From NCBI RefSeq assembly GCF_014695575.1, contig NZ_JACJOO010000006.1, positions 210,032 through 274,031 on the forward strand: 64,000 nt of DNA, in the 5' to 3' direction. A model generated the notes under the pieces. That model was not told the DNA's origin, ran no database searches, and saw nothing but the letters and a program-made list of their open reading frames with translations. Source of the DNA: Leptolyngbya sp. FACHB-8 (GTDB lineage: Bacteria > Cyanobacteriota > Cyanobacteriia > Elainellales > Elainellaceae). A program made the translations under genes and the position numbers. Of this stretch, positions 54,348 through 63,014 are shown one piece after another. Each line of letters opens with the position of its first letter. Position 1 is the stretch's first letter.

Positions 54348-54848
54348 ATGAAAACTATTCCATCTGATCTGTCTACATCTGTCATTCTTGGCATTGACCC
54401 CGCAATTGCCAGCATTGGGTTTGGGGTTATTCGGGGAGAACAGGCGATCGATTATGGAGTTATTACTACTCCTGCTAGCAGTTCTATGTATGATCGGTTG
54501 TGCCAAATACGAACGGATGTTCAGGAGCTATGCACTATCTTTCAGCCGGAGGTTGCTGCTATTGAGATGCCTTTCTTTGGTCGTGAGAACACTAATGCAA
54601 GCAAGGTGTTACGAGCATTAGGTGTGATTGAACTGGCTCTAGGCGACTACGGATTGATAGACCTAATTTTTTTGCACCAATCCCAGGTAAAGTCTAGTGT
54701 TGCCCAATATGGGGCTTCTAAGGCGGATATCAAGTCAGCAGTGATGCATATTTTTAACCTCCCTGCTCCCCCCTCACCTGATGATAGTGCGGACGGATTG
54801 GCGATCGCATATGCAGCTCAGTGTGGCTTAAGGGCGAATGTCAAATAA
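54348..54848 (+). CDS. ruvC: RuvC-family Holliday junction resolvase
   Basis: 166 residues with an RNase-H-like fold. Catalytic acidic residues are visible: Asp in ILGIDPAIASIGFGVI, Glu in AAIEMPFFGRENT, and Asp pair in SPDDSADGLAIAY. The family glycine after GIDP is Ala, a mild deviation. RuvC cleaves four-way junctions in recombination and can resolve extruded cruciforms. It is slightly shorter than E. coli RuvC (173). ATG 54348. It is a single gene; ruvA and ruvB are not present. A second, standard ruvC elsewhere cannot be excluded. Confidence 0.85.
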   Translation: MKTIPSDLSTSVILGIDPAIASIGFGVIRGEQAIDYGVITTPASSSMYDRLCQIRTDVQELCTIFQPEVAAIEMPFFGRENTNASKVLRALGVIELALGDYGLIDLIFLHQSQVKSSVAQYGASKADIKSAVMHIFNLPAPPSPDDSADGLAIAYAAQCGLRANVK

Positions 54849-55293
54849 AAATGTATCTTTTAGTTTTGGCTGCCTTCGTCATCGCTGTCTGTCCATTCTG
54901 CAGTTCTACGTTAGGGCCTCCTGCGAGTGGTTGCTCAACATGCCGCAGCTTCACCCATAGATAAAACAATCTGCTGCCTGATGAACCCAAGCGGCTGGGT
55001 GATCGGTAACCAGATAGATGCGGACATAAAGCGTGTAGGAGAAATTAAGAGGAACCTCTCGCAGGAGTAGCTTGATAATATGCCTTTGTCTCGCTGGGGG
55101 GTGGCTAAACGAGCTATCTAGAAGGTGCCTTATTTCCAGTTGATACAGAGCATGATGCTGTTCAATTGTGTTATCTCGATAAATAACATCTGCGTTAGCA
55201 TTTCCTCAGTCCCAAAAGCTTTGTAATCCAATTTCCGTCCACTAGAACTGAATCGCAGAGCAAATTACCCCGATTTCTGTAAAAGTTCCCGCT
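54849..55293. other. Intergenic region downstream of ruvC
   Basis: This 445-bp stretch has no hairpin of note. A 37-codon frame at 54851-54964 begins with a hydrophobic, Cys-rich segment (MYLLVLAAFVIAVCPFC), but no ribosome site supports it. Otherwise nothing is seen. Confidence 0.5.
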
Positions 55294-57144
55294 ATGCAAG
55301 TAAACACCGCAGAAAAAACGTCTGCAATCAGCATGAGCCAGGTCCTGCGGCGTAGTGCCAGTCTAGTGTTGCAGGCCGCCCCGCGAGAGATCATTAACCT
55401 ACTGCTGCTCAACCTGGTGTTAGGTATAGGGCCTTCAATCGCCCTCTATTTTGGCAAAGTCGTCATTGATGAAGTGATCCGTTTACTAGGGGCCAACAGT
55501 GCCGGGAACTCCATCAATATTTTGCTGAACAATCAGCTGCTGCTGACGGCAATTGCTATCACTATTCTTCTCAACATCCTTATAGACTCCCTTCAGCCGA
55601 TTCAGACCAGCGTGTTTACCGCCCTCCGGGATCGCGTTAAAGGTTATGCTCAGAGTCAAATGATTGAGAAGGTAGCCACGTTCAACGATATTGCGCTGTT
55701 TGAGAACTCAGAGTGGCTGAATCTCATCACGCTGACTGAGGAAAAGAGCCTGTTCAAACTACAGGAAATTACTTTTAAGCTGGTAGAAGTTGTCACGGGA
55801 ATCATGCGATTTGTGCCGTCGGTGCTGCTGTCTGCGGCGATCGCCTGGTGGATTCCTCTGATGCTGATTGTAGGGTTCATCCCCACGATGTACTTTGATA
55901 TCAAACATCACCAACAAAGTTGGAGTGTTGAAGAAACCCAGGCCAACCTTTCTCGGCAGATGCAGATTCATGCCAAGGTTTTGACGGAAGACATCTATGC
56001 TAAAGAACTGAGATTGTTTTCGTTGCAATCCGTTTTGCTTCAGCGGTGGCGCAATTTATTTGAGGAAACGTTTGCCAAGATGCAAGGGGTGCGGCGATCG
56101 GGAGCCATTCAAACGATGGTCTGGTCTTTGGTTAGCGGTATTGCCGCAGCGATTCCCTACGTATTTATTATTCTGAAGGTGCTGGAGCGGCGCTATACCT
56201 TTGGTGATCTGGCTCTATTTACCGGATTAATCCTGGAAATGCGCCAGAGTGTCTTTCTTCTGGTGTATGCGTTTTCGGGAACTTATGATGCATCGATTGG
56301 GGCGCGCCCCTTTTTTGAATTGCTCGATCTGCGACCCCAAATTCTCAGCGGTACTGCTCCTGTCCCTACATCCAATCGCCTGTCATCTCCCTCCAGCGGA
56401 ATTCACACCCAGAATCTGAGTTTTACCTATCCTGGCAGTGACAAGCCCACGCTACAGGACATCAACCTGACAGTCGCCCCCGGAGAAATGGTTGCCCTGG
56501 TAGGTGAAAACGGAGCCGGAAAAACGACTCTAGCCAAGCTACTTTGCCGTCTCTACGATCCCACGCAGGGCACTATCTTCTGGGGCGATCGCAACTACCG
56601 CGATCTAAATCTGGACGAATTGCGATCGAAAATTGCAGTAGTGATGCAGGATTATGCCCGTTTCCCGGCAACACTACGCGAAAATGTGGGCTGGGGCAAT
56701 TCCCAAATGGATTGCGATCGCGCCATTCAATCCGTACTGGAGGAAGCCGGAATTTCCTACCTGCCCCACAAGCTGCCTCATGGTCTTGATACGCCCCTGG
56801 GCAAACAGTTGGAGGATGGCGTGGATCTCTCCGGTGGGCAGTGGCAACGGGTATCGATCGCCCGATCGCTGCTGCGCTCTCGGGCAGAACTACTCATCTT
56901 TGACGAACCAACAGCAGCCCTAGATCCCAAAAATGAACACCAGATTTATCAAATCTTTCGCACGATTGCCCAAGGCAGAATGACAATTGTTGTTAGTCAT
57001 CGCCTCGCCCTCGCCAAACTCGCCGATCGTATTGTTGTGTTAGAACAGGGCAAAATTCTCGAAACTGGAACCCATGCACAACTGATGGCCAATGGCGATC
57101 GCTACTATGAGATGTTTACCCGGCAAGCCAGCAGTTACCATTAA
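55294..57144 (+). CDS. ABC exporter, fused membrane and ATPase domains
   Basis: 616 residues. Six transmembrane helices in the N-terminal half (about 35-60, 85-105, 165-205, 270-300) and a C-terminal ATPase (about 375-610): Walker A GENGAGKTT, signature DLSGGQWQRV, Walker B LLIFDEPTAALD, switch His in VSHRL. It resembles half-transporters of the lipid/drug/peptide exporter group and works as a homodimer. Substrate unknown; it is 8 kb from the NRPS, so a link is speculative. ATG 55294 with a weak ribosome site. It is a single gene. Confidence 0.9.
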   Translation: MQVNTAEKTSAISMSQVLRRSASLVLQAAPREIINLLLLNLVLGIGPSIALYFGKVVIDEVIRLLGANSAGNSINILLNNQLLLTAIAITILLNILIDSLQPIQTSVFTALRDRVKGYAQSQMIEKVATFNDIALFENSEWLNLITLTEEKSLFKLQEITFKLVEVVTGIMRFVPSVLLSAAIAWWIPLMLIVGFIPTMYFDIKHHQQSWSVEETQANLSRQMQIHAKVLTEDIYAKELRLFSLQSVLLQRWRNLFEETFAKMQGVRRSGAIQTMVWSLVSGIAAAIPYVFIILKVLERRYTFGDLALFTGLILEMRQSVFLLVYAFSGTYDASIGARPFFELLDLRPQILSGTAPVPTSNRLSSPSSGIHTQNLSFTYPGSDKPTLQDINLTVAPGEMVALVGENGAGKTTLAKLLCRLYDPTQGTIFWGDRNYRDLNLDELRSKIAVVMQDYARFPATLRENVGWGNSQMDCDRAIQSVLEEAGISYLPHKLPHGLDTPLGKQLEDGVDLSGGQWQRVSIARSLLRSRAELLIFDEPTAALDPKNEHQIYQIFRTIAQGRMTIVVSHRLALAKLADRIVVLEQGKILETGTHAQLMANGDRYYEMFTRQASSYH

Positions 57145-57370
57145 AAATGGTTGAGTGATGTTAAATGCATCGTTCTTGTATGGTTTCTATAAAATTCTAA
57201 GTTTGGCTGAAATGAGAAAAGAATCTGAGTAATGATCAACCATTACAAAAGCTAGAATTAAACCTGAGATATTGGCTAAAAAGACTTGTACACAAAAGGT
57301 CCATCCATCTACTCGAAGATTTACAGCAATATGCTAAATGGATGGCAGTAATAAATGAGATCTTGATAGT

Positions 57371-58330
57371 TCAGCCAGTTTGTTCTCCAAGTTTTTCTAT
57401 TGATTTCTTCCGCCTCGGTGAACCTAAGCGGGATTGATAATGCCGATGATAGATCGAACGACTCCAGGGCCCATGAAAGTTCTTATAAACAAACCAGGTA
57501 TTGCCTACCAATTCCAGCAGAGCAATCAATACCCAAACCGTTAACGTGACCATGATCGGCAGGCTAAGGTCAGGGAAACTGTTTTGTAATTCGATGATGC
57601 CAAAAAGTAACAAAAAGAGAAGCGAAACTCCGAGAAGAAAAGACAATCGAACGATTGCCAGAATAAATCGTCCCACCTCCAAAATACGGTGATAGAGCAT
57701 CAAAAATTCCTCAAGAATTTCGTTCGTATTGTTAAGAACCAGCAGAATTTGTTGCAGGTGTAGACGGGCAGCTAAGGGAAGCTGCTTCTGTTTTTCAGCC
57801 CATACCTGTCTAAATTCTGTTAATAGGTTTTCCAAAATTACAGTTTTTTCATCCTTCGCAAGGGATGATTCAATAGGAAAATCCTGCATTTGCAGAGGAA
57901 CGAGATAATTAATCACCTCCATCAACATTTCGTCAAACGCATTTAATTCGGATGGAAGTGTTTGAGTCAAATGGATCAGTTGTTCAATTTGCGTTTGCAG
58001 AGCACGATATTCATCCAGGCGTCGTTGGGAAATTAACTGGCTGCTGACGGTTAAAAAAACAATCAAAACCCCTAATAATGCCGCTAAGGATTGTGAGACA
58101 GCAGAGAGGAACTCGATCGCCGCTATTCGATTAACTGTCAGCCACGGAGCAGGATGCAGGATGTTAAAGATCAGTGTCCCTGTAAACAAACTTCCCATAA
58201 TCCATAGCTGATAGCGAACTAAAGCCACAGCAGCGATCCGCACCAGAGGCACATTGCTCAGTTGAATTAGGCGTTGAAGTTTCGGCAGGGTTTCAGGAGT
58301 TTGAAATGATCGTGCTTTCTGAGGTGGCAT
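57371..58330 (-). CDS. Membrane protein with two pairs of transmembrane helices
   Basis: 319 residues. Hydrophobic segments at about 42-60, 75-98, 222-245 and 252-278 enclose a helical, coiled-coil-like middle (about 105-215; LDEYRALQTQIEQLIHLTQT). The C-terminus is basic (SRLGSPRRKKSIEKL). No family is recognised with confidence; conserved cyanobacterial membrane proteins of similar layout exist. ATG 58330. It is followed leftward by nothing; it may share an upstream promoter region with the gene at 58451, 120 bp before it on the same strand. Confidence 0.7.
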   Translation of the reverse strand: MPPQKARSFQTPETLPKLQRLIQLSNVPLVRIAAVALVRYQLWIMGSLFTGTLIFNILHPAPWLTVNRIAAIEFLSAVSQSLAALLGVLIVFLTVSSQLISQRRLDEYRALQTQIEQLIHLTQTLPSELNAFDEMLMEVINYLVPLQMQDFPIESSLAKDEKTVILENLLTEFRQVWAEKQKQLPLAARLHLQQILLVLNNTNEILEEFLMLYHRILEVGRFILAIVRLSFLLGVSLLFLLLFGIIELQNSFPDLSLPIMVTLTVWVLIALLELVGNTWFVYKNFHGPWSRSIYHRHYQSRLGSPRRKKSIEKLGEQTG

Positions 58331-58450
58331 GACAGAAGGATCGGGTTAAACCGGAGTTTGAAATTAGGGTCTTTGGACAAACGTGAGAGATTTCTTGTTT
58401 AAAATCTCGCACATTCCAATTTAATGCTGGAGCAAATCACTCTTCAACGG

Positions 58451-58813
58451 CTAAATCAGTCCTGGTCCTTTATAGCGTAGGTCGTGTTCTGCTGTTAGTT
58501 TTCCTGTTCCGTCTTCCTGTAATTCTTCCAGTTCATGTCTCCGTTGAAACGCTTCTGCTTCGGTTTGTTGCTGTAAATCTCCGGGTTTGTTGATATACAT
58601 CTCAAGCTCTATAGCATAGTTATTTAATAAACCTTCTCGGTCTACTGTATAACCATTCGATGTCTGAATTGCTGCAGAATCAGTCTGCTTAGATTGATGA
58701 GAGGAGCGTTTGAAATTCTGACCTTCCCGTTGCTTCCGAGCAGCTACTTCGGCAGGAGTGATTCCACGATCGTATCCAGAATTTAAATTGTCATTATTGT
58801 TCGGTTGACTCAT
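58451..58813 (-). CDS. Conserved-looking cyanobacterial small protein
   Basis: 120 residues, highly polar and probably largely disordered: an Asn-rich N-terminus (SQPNNNDNLNSGYDRG), then a more ordered core (SNGYTVDREGLLNNYAIELE) and a Glu-rich helical tail (QRRHELEELQEDGTGKL). The Tyr-rich core looks like a cyanobacterial-specific motif, but I cannot assign a function. ATG 58813 is supported by AGGAG 6 nt upstream. It may be co-transcribed with the membrane protein gene at 57371. Confidence 0.75.
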   Translation of the reverse strand: MSQPNNNDNLNSGYDRGITPAEVAARKQREGQNFKRSSHQSKQTDSAAIQTSNGYTVDREGLLNNYAIELEMYINKPGDLQQQTEAEAFQRRHELEELQEDGTGKLTAEHDLRYKGPGLI

Positions 58814-58989
58814 ACTACTCTCCTAATTCATTAACTTTAGTGATGAAGATTTGTGATAGATACTGTGCTATCGTTGAGCTAAACAACAAGTTAATTGGCC
58901 TTATGGCCTGCGTTTAGTAAAATCTAGTTTTCAGACCGGGCAATGTATTGGAATTTCCGCTTGAGCGTGAACTAAAAAGTCAATAGATT

Positions 58990-59370
58990 TTATCCGTCCT
59001 GTGTACAAGCTTGGCTCAGCAACGAACGTCCGTTTTTAAACACCTCTAATGTTCCCTGCTGCTGGTGGTCTCCCTGCCCGCTAAGTACCTGATATACATA
59101 GCCGCTACTCCTAAATTCATATACTTGAGCGGCTCCTGTATTTTCCATGGTTCCTCCGTCCAAACTCAAATCTCCTAAGGGCCCTGTACCTCGGTAAAGC
59201 AGTTCACCTGAGCCATAACGTCTCCAAACATTCACAGTGTAGGCACTTTGGCATCTCAAGGTGAACAATAAACCAGCCGTGGAGTCTGCCGAAGCGGGTA
59301 AGGCAAGATGAGCTAAAACACAAGTCGTTAAACCCAGCAGCACCGTGGATTGTTTCAGTAATGGTTTCAT
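58990..59370 (-). CDS. Small secreted protein
   Basis: 126 residues. The N-terminus MKPLLKQSTVLLGLTTCVLA with cleavage near LPASADS is a signal peptide, so the protein is periplasmic or secreted. The mature part is beta-rich (YTVNVWRRYGSGELLYRG, YEFRSSGYVYQVLSG) with two Cys (RCQSAY and SQACTQDG) that could form a disulfide. No family name is recognised; small beta-barrel secreted proteins of this kind are common in cyanobacteria. ATG 59370. Confidence 0.75.
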   Translation of the reverse strand: MKPLLKQSTVLLGLTTCVLAHLALPASADSTAGLLFTLRCQSAYTVNVWRRYGSGELLYRGTGPLGDLSLDGGTMENTGAAQVYEFRSSGYVYQVLSGQGDHQQQGTLEVFKNGRSLLSQACTQDG

Positions 59371-59400
59371 AGGTTTCTCTGCTTCTGAAATCCTTTCAAA

Positions 59401-59715
59401 TCACTCTGTTGTTAGAAAACCGTAAACTAAAATCGCCAACACAATTAATGTGACGATGTTGAGTCGATCGTGCTGTTACTAAAACGCAAATACTAAAAAT
59501 GCAACTCGTGCAACCGGAGTCAAAATTAGCAGCAGAACACCGAGTTGAATAATGCTCCGCCCTCGTAGCGCTAATACTTCATGGAGAACCGATGCCGATT
59601 AAGCTAGAGAGCTTCCCTGCGACAGCATTACAGCAAACCCGCTAAAAACATGTTGAACCTCATCTTTGATAGTGCCAGAGCTGTGCTCATGGCCATGACT
59701 ACCAAATAGAAACAG
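59401..59715 (-). pseudogene. Decayed DUF1634 membrane-protein gene with in-frame stops
   Basis: One leftward frame reads LFLFGSHGHEHSSGTIKDEV, FSGFAVMLSQGSSLA, stop, VLHEVLALRGRSIIQLGVLL, LILTPVARVAFLVFAF, two stops, then QHDRLNIVTLIVLAILVYGF. This is the DUF1634 pattern (Gly/His-rich loop, two membrane helices with TPVxRV). The frame is kept on both sides of each stop, so decay is by point mutation. The N-terminal membrane segment is lost behind another stop. Confidence 0.75.
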
Positions 59716-59783
59716 TCATTCACGATAGTATTATGCAAGTGATTGCAGCGAATTTTAGATTATTCACGGTTTTATTGAGCGTT

Positions 59784-60320
59784 CTATGCTCTCAAATGCT
59801 GAGAAAAATGATTTTCGTCCAGTCCCAATCGGTGAAATAGACGTTCGTACTCTCTCATGCACTGCTTCAATTGGATTAACTCTTCAAGGAGTTGTTCAAC
59901 TTGAATTGATTTTCTTGTTGAGTCTAGATGACCTGACGCTTCAGGCGTTACCTTGATCATTTTATTGCTGTTGGATAAAACATAGTCACTTGCTTCTAAT
60001 GATAAGTTGAACGCATAGAAAAACGTTTTCAGCGTACTCTTATCAACTTTGACTTCACAGCTTAACAACCGACTGACAGTACGCTCATCCAAATGCGATC
60101 GCTCACCTAACTGCTCATAGGTGTATCGCTCACCAAATCCGTTGCATAATGCTCCAGCTTGCATCAGCTTTTGCCATCCCTGATGCGACAGAATTACCCC
60201 TCGGTTACGGCTACGCTTTGCGGATGAGAGATAGGACTGTGGTTGTTCTGCACTGTTCTGTTGGCGATATACATCCATTGAAGTAATGGAAGCAAGTTGA
60301 GCATGTGGAGTCTGAATCAT
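59784..60320 (-). CDS. Cyanobacterial HTH-type regulator
   Basis: 178 residues from ATG 60320 (a GTG at 60329 lacks room for its site, while TGAGGTG lies 8 nt before this ATG). The core (about 40-120; NRGVILSHQGWQKLMQAG, YTYEQLGERSHLDERTVSRL, VDKSTLKTFFYAFNLSLEAS) is the XRE-like helix-turn-helix found at the N-terminus of many cyanobacterial WD40, NB-ARC and pentapeptide signalling proteins. Here it stands alone with a helical tail (VEQLLEELIQLKQCMREYER). The target is unknown. Confidence 0.78.
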   Translation of the reverse strand: MIQTPHAQLASITSMDVYRQQNSAEQPQSYLSSAKRSRNRGVILSHQGWQKLMQAGALCNGFGERYTYEQLGERSHLDERTVSRLLSCEVKVDKSTLKTFFYAFNLSLEASDYVLSNSNKMIKVTPEASGHLDSTRKSIQVEQLLEELIQLKQCMREYERLFHRLGLDENHFSQHLRA

Positions 60321-60329
60321 TGTTTTCAC

Positions 60330-60947
60330 CTCAGTTTTTCTTATTGGTTTCGCCTGGCTTAACAGGTGGCATTGCCGGTGAGATCATGAGCCGTCGTCAT
60401 GATCATTGCTCGCTGATGCCTCCGAGGAAAAGTACGCTGCTTGCAATCAACGCCTACTCCTCTAAAAACTGCGTTAAATAAACATTGCCTTGCAATTGGG
60501 CCGCTTTGCTACCCTTATTAGCATGAGCCCAATATACGCAATTGTCTCTTGTTTTTCGTCCACTCAGAGTTGGAACTTTTGCACCATAATAGGATCGGTT
60601 GCTCATTCCATCTCAACATTGAAGTTTGGATGCAACTCAAGTTGAGCCCAAACTCAAACCTGAGTACAGCTCACAAACTCATAAACCCACGCTTAATTTC
60701 AATAATCACTGCTTGGGTACGATCGGGTAGAAAGTGAGATTATCTCAACTCACTGAAGCTGCAGGGTAGACAACAGGTTGACCACCAGGCCAAAGTTTGA
60801 CGGGTGAAACAGTATCTGCCTAGCTAGAAGGGAAGGTAACACAATATGTTCTGCATGAAGGAGTTGGGACTTGGGCCCAAGGTCAGGGAAAGGTTCTTGT
60901 TGCGATCGCTTCTCCGCAGCCTCCCTGATCTCATCTAGCGATCGCAG
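60330..60947. other. Intergenic region, nothing recognised
   Basis: This 618-bp stretch has no supported gene, element or long hairpin. HIP1 sites are present at its right end. Confidence 0.5.
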
Positions 60948-61247
60948 CTATTTTCTCTGGTAATTCTGCTGTAGAGGATAGAGGAATGTGATGGGAGTAT
61001 TATGAGCGAAAGGCAACCGAGTAAGACCATGAACTGCAAGTCTCTTCCCCTGGCCGAATATGTATGGAGCCTTACTCCGAGTATTCTTTCGTCTTCCCTG
61101 ACGCAGTCTTGCCCTCATTCTCCCCTTGTTCTTCTTGACCGCCACAATTCCACCAGCACTGTCCTGGTAAAACGCATTTAGAGGCTTGGTACCCATTCTG
61201 CAGATGTGGCATGGCCCCTGCGGTACCTTCACCTCAACCGATTTCAT
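60948..61247 (-). CDS. Possible small basic protein, low confidence
   Basis: A 99-codon frame with CHICRMGTKPLN near the N-terminus and a very basic middle (KKNKGRMRARLRQGRRKNTR). No family is recognised, the ribosome site is weak, and composition suggests it may be a chance frame or a relic. Confidence 0.25.
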   Translation of the reverse strand: MKSVEVKVPQGPCHICRMGTKPLNAFYQDSAGGIVAVKKNKGRMRARLRQGRRKNTRSKAPYIFGQGKRLAVHGLTRLPFAHNTPITFLYPLQQNYQRK

Positions 61248-61272
61248 GGAAACATGATTCTCTCCTGTTAAC

Positions 61273-61300
61273 CCGCTCTGGCATTCAGAGCGGTTTTTTT
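61273..61300 (+). terminator. Classical intrinsic terminator without an upstream gene
   Basis: CCGCTCTG (61273-61280) pairs perfectly with CAGAGCGG (61286-61293), 5-nt loop, followed directly by seven T. It is the best rho-independent terminator in the window, yet no rightward gene lies in the preceding kilobase. Confidence 0.85.
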
Positions 61301-61669
61301 ATGGGCCCTCAGACCCTTCAATCTCATCGGAGTGAACCGGTATTAGCAAGTTTAGGAATGCCCAGTAGCTTTTTCCCAACGCGATCGCATTTATCTGGGT
61401 GAACACCCTGTATTACAAGACGAGATGCCGGGGTTCTTGGACTCTCCAGTTTTGCAGTGTGCCAAACCAACGTTTTCACCCCAAAGATGGGTTGGATGAA
61501 TCCCGATCGCTTTTTATGGCTTATCTTTCAGCTTATGACCGCAAAATCCAGCATTTATCCCTATGAGTTAAGGAGCGATCGCCCCTTCTCCCCCATCTCT
61601 ACTGCAATACAGCCACTAACGTTCTACTGGTGTCAACTGTTCGTTATCTGATTTGGCGATCGCCTTCTA

Positions 61670-61777
61670 CCTTAGGAGATTTCTGGGAAACAATATCCCC
61701 ATTATTTGGAAAAAAGGCGCGGCGAAGCCGCGCCTTTTTTCCAAATAATGGGGAAGTTCTTATCTGGAAATCTCCTT
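61670..61777. repeat. Hairpin element, family C, copy 2 (inverted)
   Basis: Reverse-complement orientation of 37009-37115: flanks CCTTAGGAGATTTCTGGGAA and AAGTTCTTATCTGGAAATCT, with the perfect 27-bp hairpin 61697-61723/61727-61753. Although the element is inverted, the triloop still reads GAA, so it is flipped relative to the flanks. Confidence 0.93.
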
Positions 61778-62010
61778 AAACACCATTGGTCCACTAAAAG
61801 TGTGATCGCGCTTTCTGGAATTGAACCGATGATTTGAGAGAATACATCACACCCGTAATCTTGATGTACGTTTTCTCTACCTGCCACGGATCGTTAGTTT
61901 CAAATTCGATGAAATCTGATTATCCAATTTTGGTGCGTATTTCAGAACCCAATGGTTCACGGTCGGCAGCTTCTATCATAGAACTAAACAACCTATGGGC
62001 TGGAAAAATC

Positions 62011-62436
62011 ATGAACCCGCTTCTTGGCAACTATTCCCCATATATCTACGCCATTCTGCGAATTATTGTAGGATTGTCCTTTGCTTTGCATGGTACTCAG
62101 AAACTACTGGGTATTCCTGGGGGTAAACCGCCACTTCCCATCACCTCATTTCTGGGATTTGGTGGTTTGCTTGAGTTGATTTGTGGTTTGCTAATTGCGG
62201 TTGGTTTATTTACGAGCTATGCCGCCTTTATTGCTAGTGGTGAAATGGCAGTCGCCTACTTTATGATGCACGCTTCAAAAGGATTGCTCCCGATTGTCAA
62301 CGGGGGTGAATTAGCCGTTCTCTACTGTTTTCTATTTCTTTATATTGCTGCTCACGGTTCAGGTGTCTGGAGCACAGACACGTCACTCAGAAGAACAAGG
62401 TCAAAATCATCTGCTTCGTTTAGGCAGGACAATTAA
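62011..62436 (+). CDS. DoxX-family membrane protein
   Basis: 141 residues with four hydrophobic segments (about 9-28, 48-72, 75-98, 105-125). GLSFALHGTQKLLGIPGGKP and GGLLELICGLLIAVGLFTSY are DoxX hallmarks. DoxX proteins are small membrane proteins; some act in thiosulfate:quinone oxidation or redox homeostasis, most are uncharacterised. Start ATG 62011 (MNPLLGNYSPYIYAIL) gives the normal length; an in-frame ATG at 61834 would add 59 non-homologous residues. It is a single gene. Confidence 0.87.
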   Translation: MNPLLGNYSPYIYAILRIIVGLSFALHGTQKLLGIPGGKPPLPITSFLGFGGLLELICGLLIAVGLFTSYAAFIASGEMAVAYFMMHASKGLLPIVNGGELAVLYCFLFLYIAAHGSGVWSTDTSLRRTRSKSSASFRQDN

Positions 62437-63014
62437 TCGTGCTTTGACAAACGATAAGAGTAGCATGGGATGAAAAACGAGAATTACAGCGCTTGAAAAG
62501 CGCTGTAATTCTCGTTTTTGTGAGAGTCGTGCGGAGGCTCTCACAAAAACCATGGTTGGTTCAAGCGCAAAGCGCTATATGTTTAATTGTAATCACCTGC
62601 TTACTGAGGGCTATGCTGGATGCCCTTACTTTGATTTAGGGATATAAACAGAGGCGATCGCAAAAAACATCACTCTGCTTTTAAACAAAGGAGACGATGG
62701 CTGTTAGTCATGACTCTATTTCCTTTGTGGATAAAGTTAGAAATAGACATCGGAAAGCAGAGAGAAAAGCTTGAGGTTGCTTACACGACCATTCGTTGTT
62801 TTTGCGACACAACTAACAGATTTATGAGAATTACTCGTAGATCTTTACAAGTATCCTGACGTGTTCCCTTCTCTGTAGTTGTGCCGTTCTAGAAATGCTG
62901 TTGTTCATAAAATCTGTGGAGGCACGGAGTGATTGGACAGCCAGCCAGGATTAACTAGTAGGAGAAAAGAGGAGTTCACGATAAGTTCTTATAAATTCCC
63001 AAGAGGAGAGCTTT
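62437..63014. other. Intergenic region with a double hairpin
   Basis: This 578-bp stretch has no gene. Near DoxX it carries the hairpins at 62473-62550; the rest is AT-rich and leads to the next rightward gene. Confidence 0.6.
62473..62550. repeat. Two hairpins sharing a strand (21 bp and 13 bp)
   Basis: Arm 62473-62493 pairs exactly with 62499-62519 (loop TGAAA). The second stem 62514-62526/62538-62550 begins inside the first's right arm, so the two foldings compete over GTTTTT. It lies 36 bp after the DoxX stop. Confidence 0.85.

Larger units (their letters stand above)
61248..62010. other. Intergenic region with orphan terminator and family C copy 2
   Basis: This 763-bp stretch has no supported gene. 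It contains the orphan terminator at 61273 and the inverted family C element at 61670. Confidence 0.6.

Noticed and set aside
54851..54964. 37-codon Cys-rich frame after ruvC
   Set aside because: No ribosome site and no detectable family; kept only as a note in the intergenic entry.
61457..61651. 64-codon rightward frame with aromatic residues
   Set aside because: No ribosome site or recognisable motif; probably chance.
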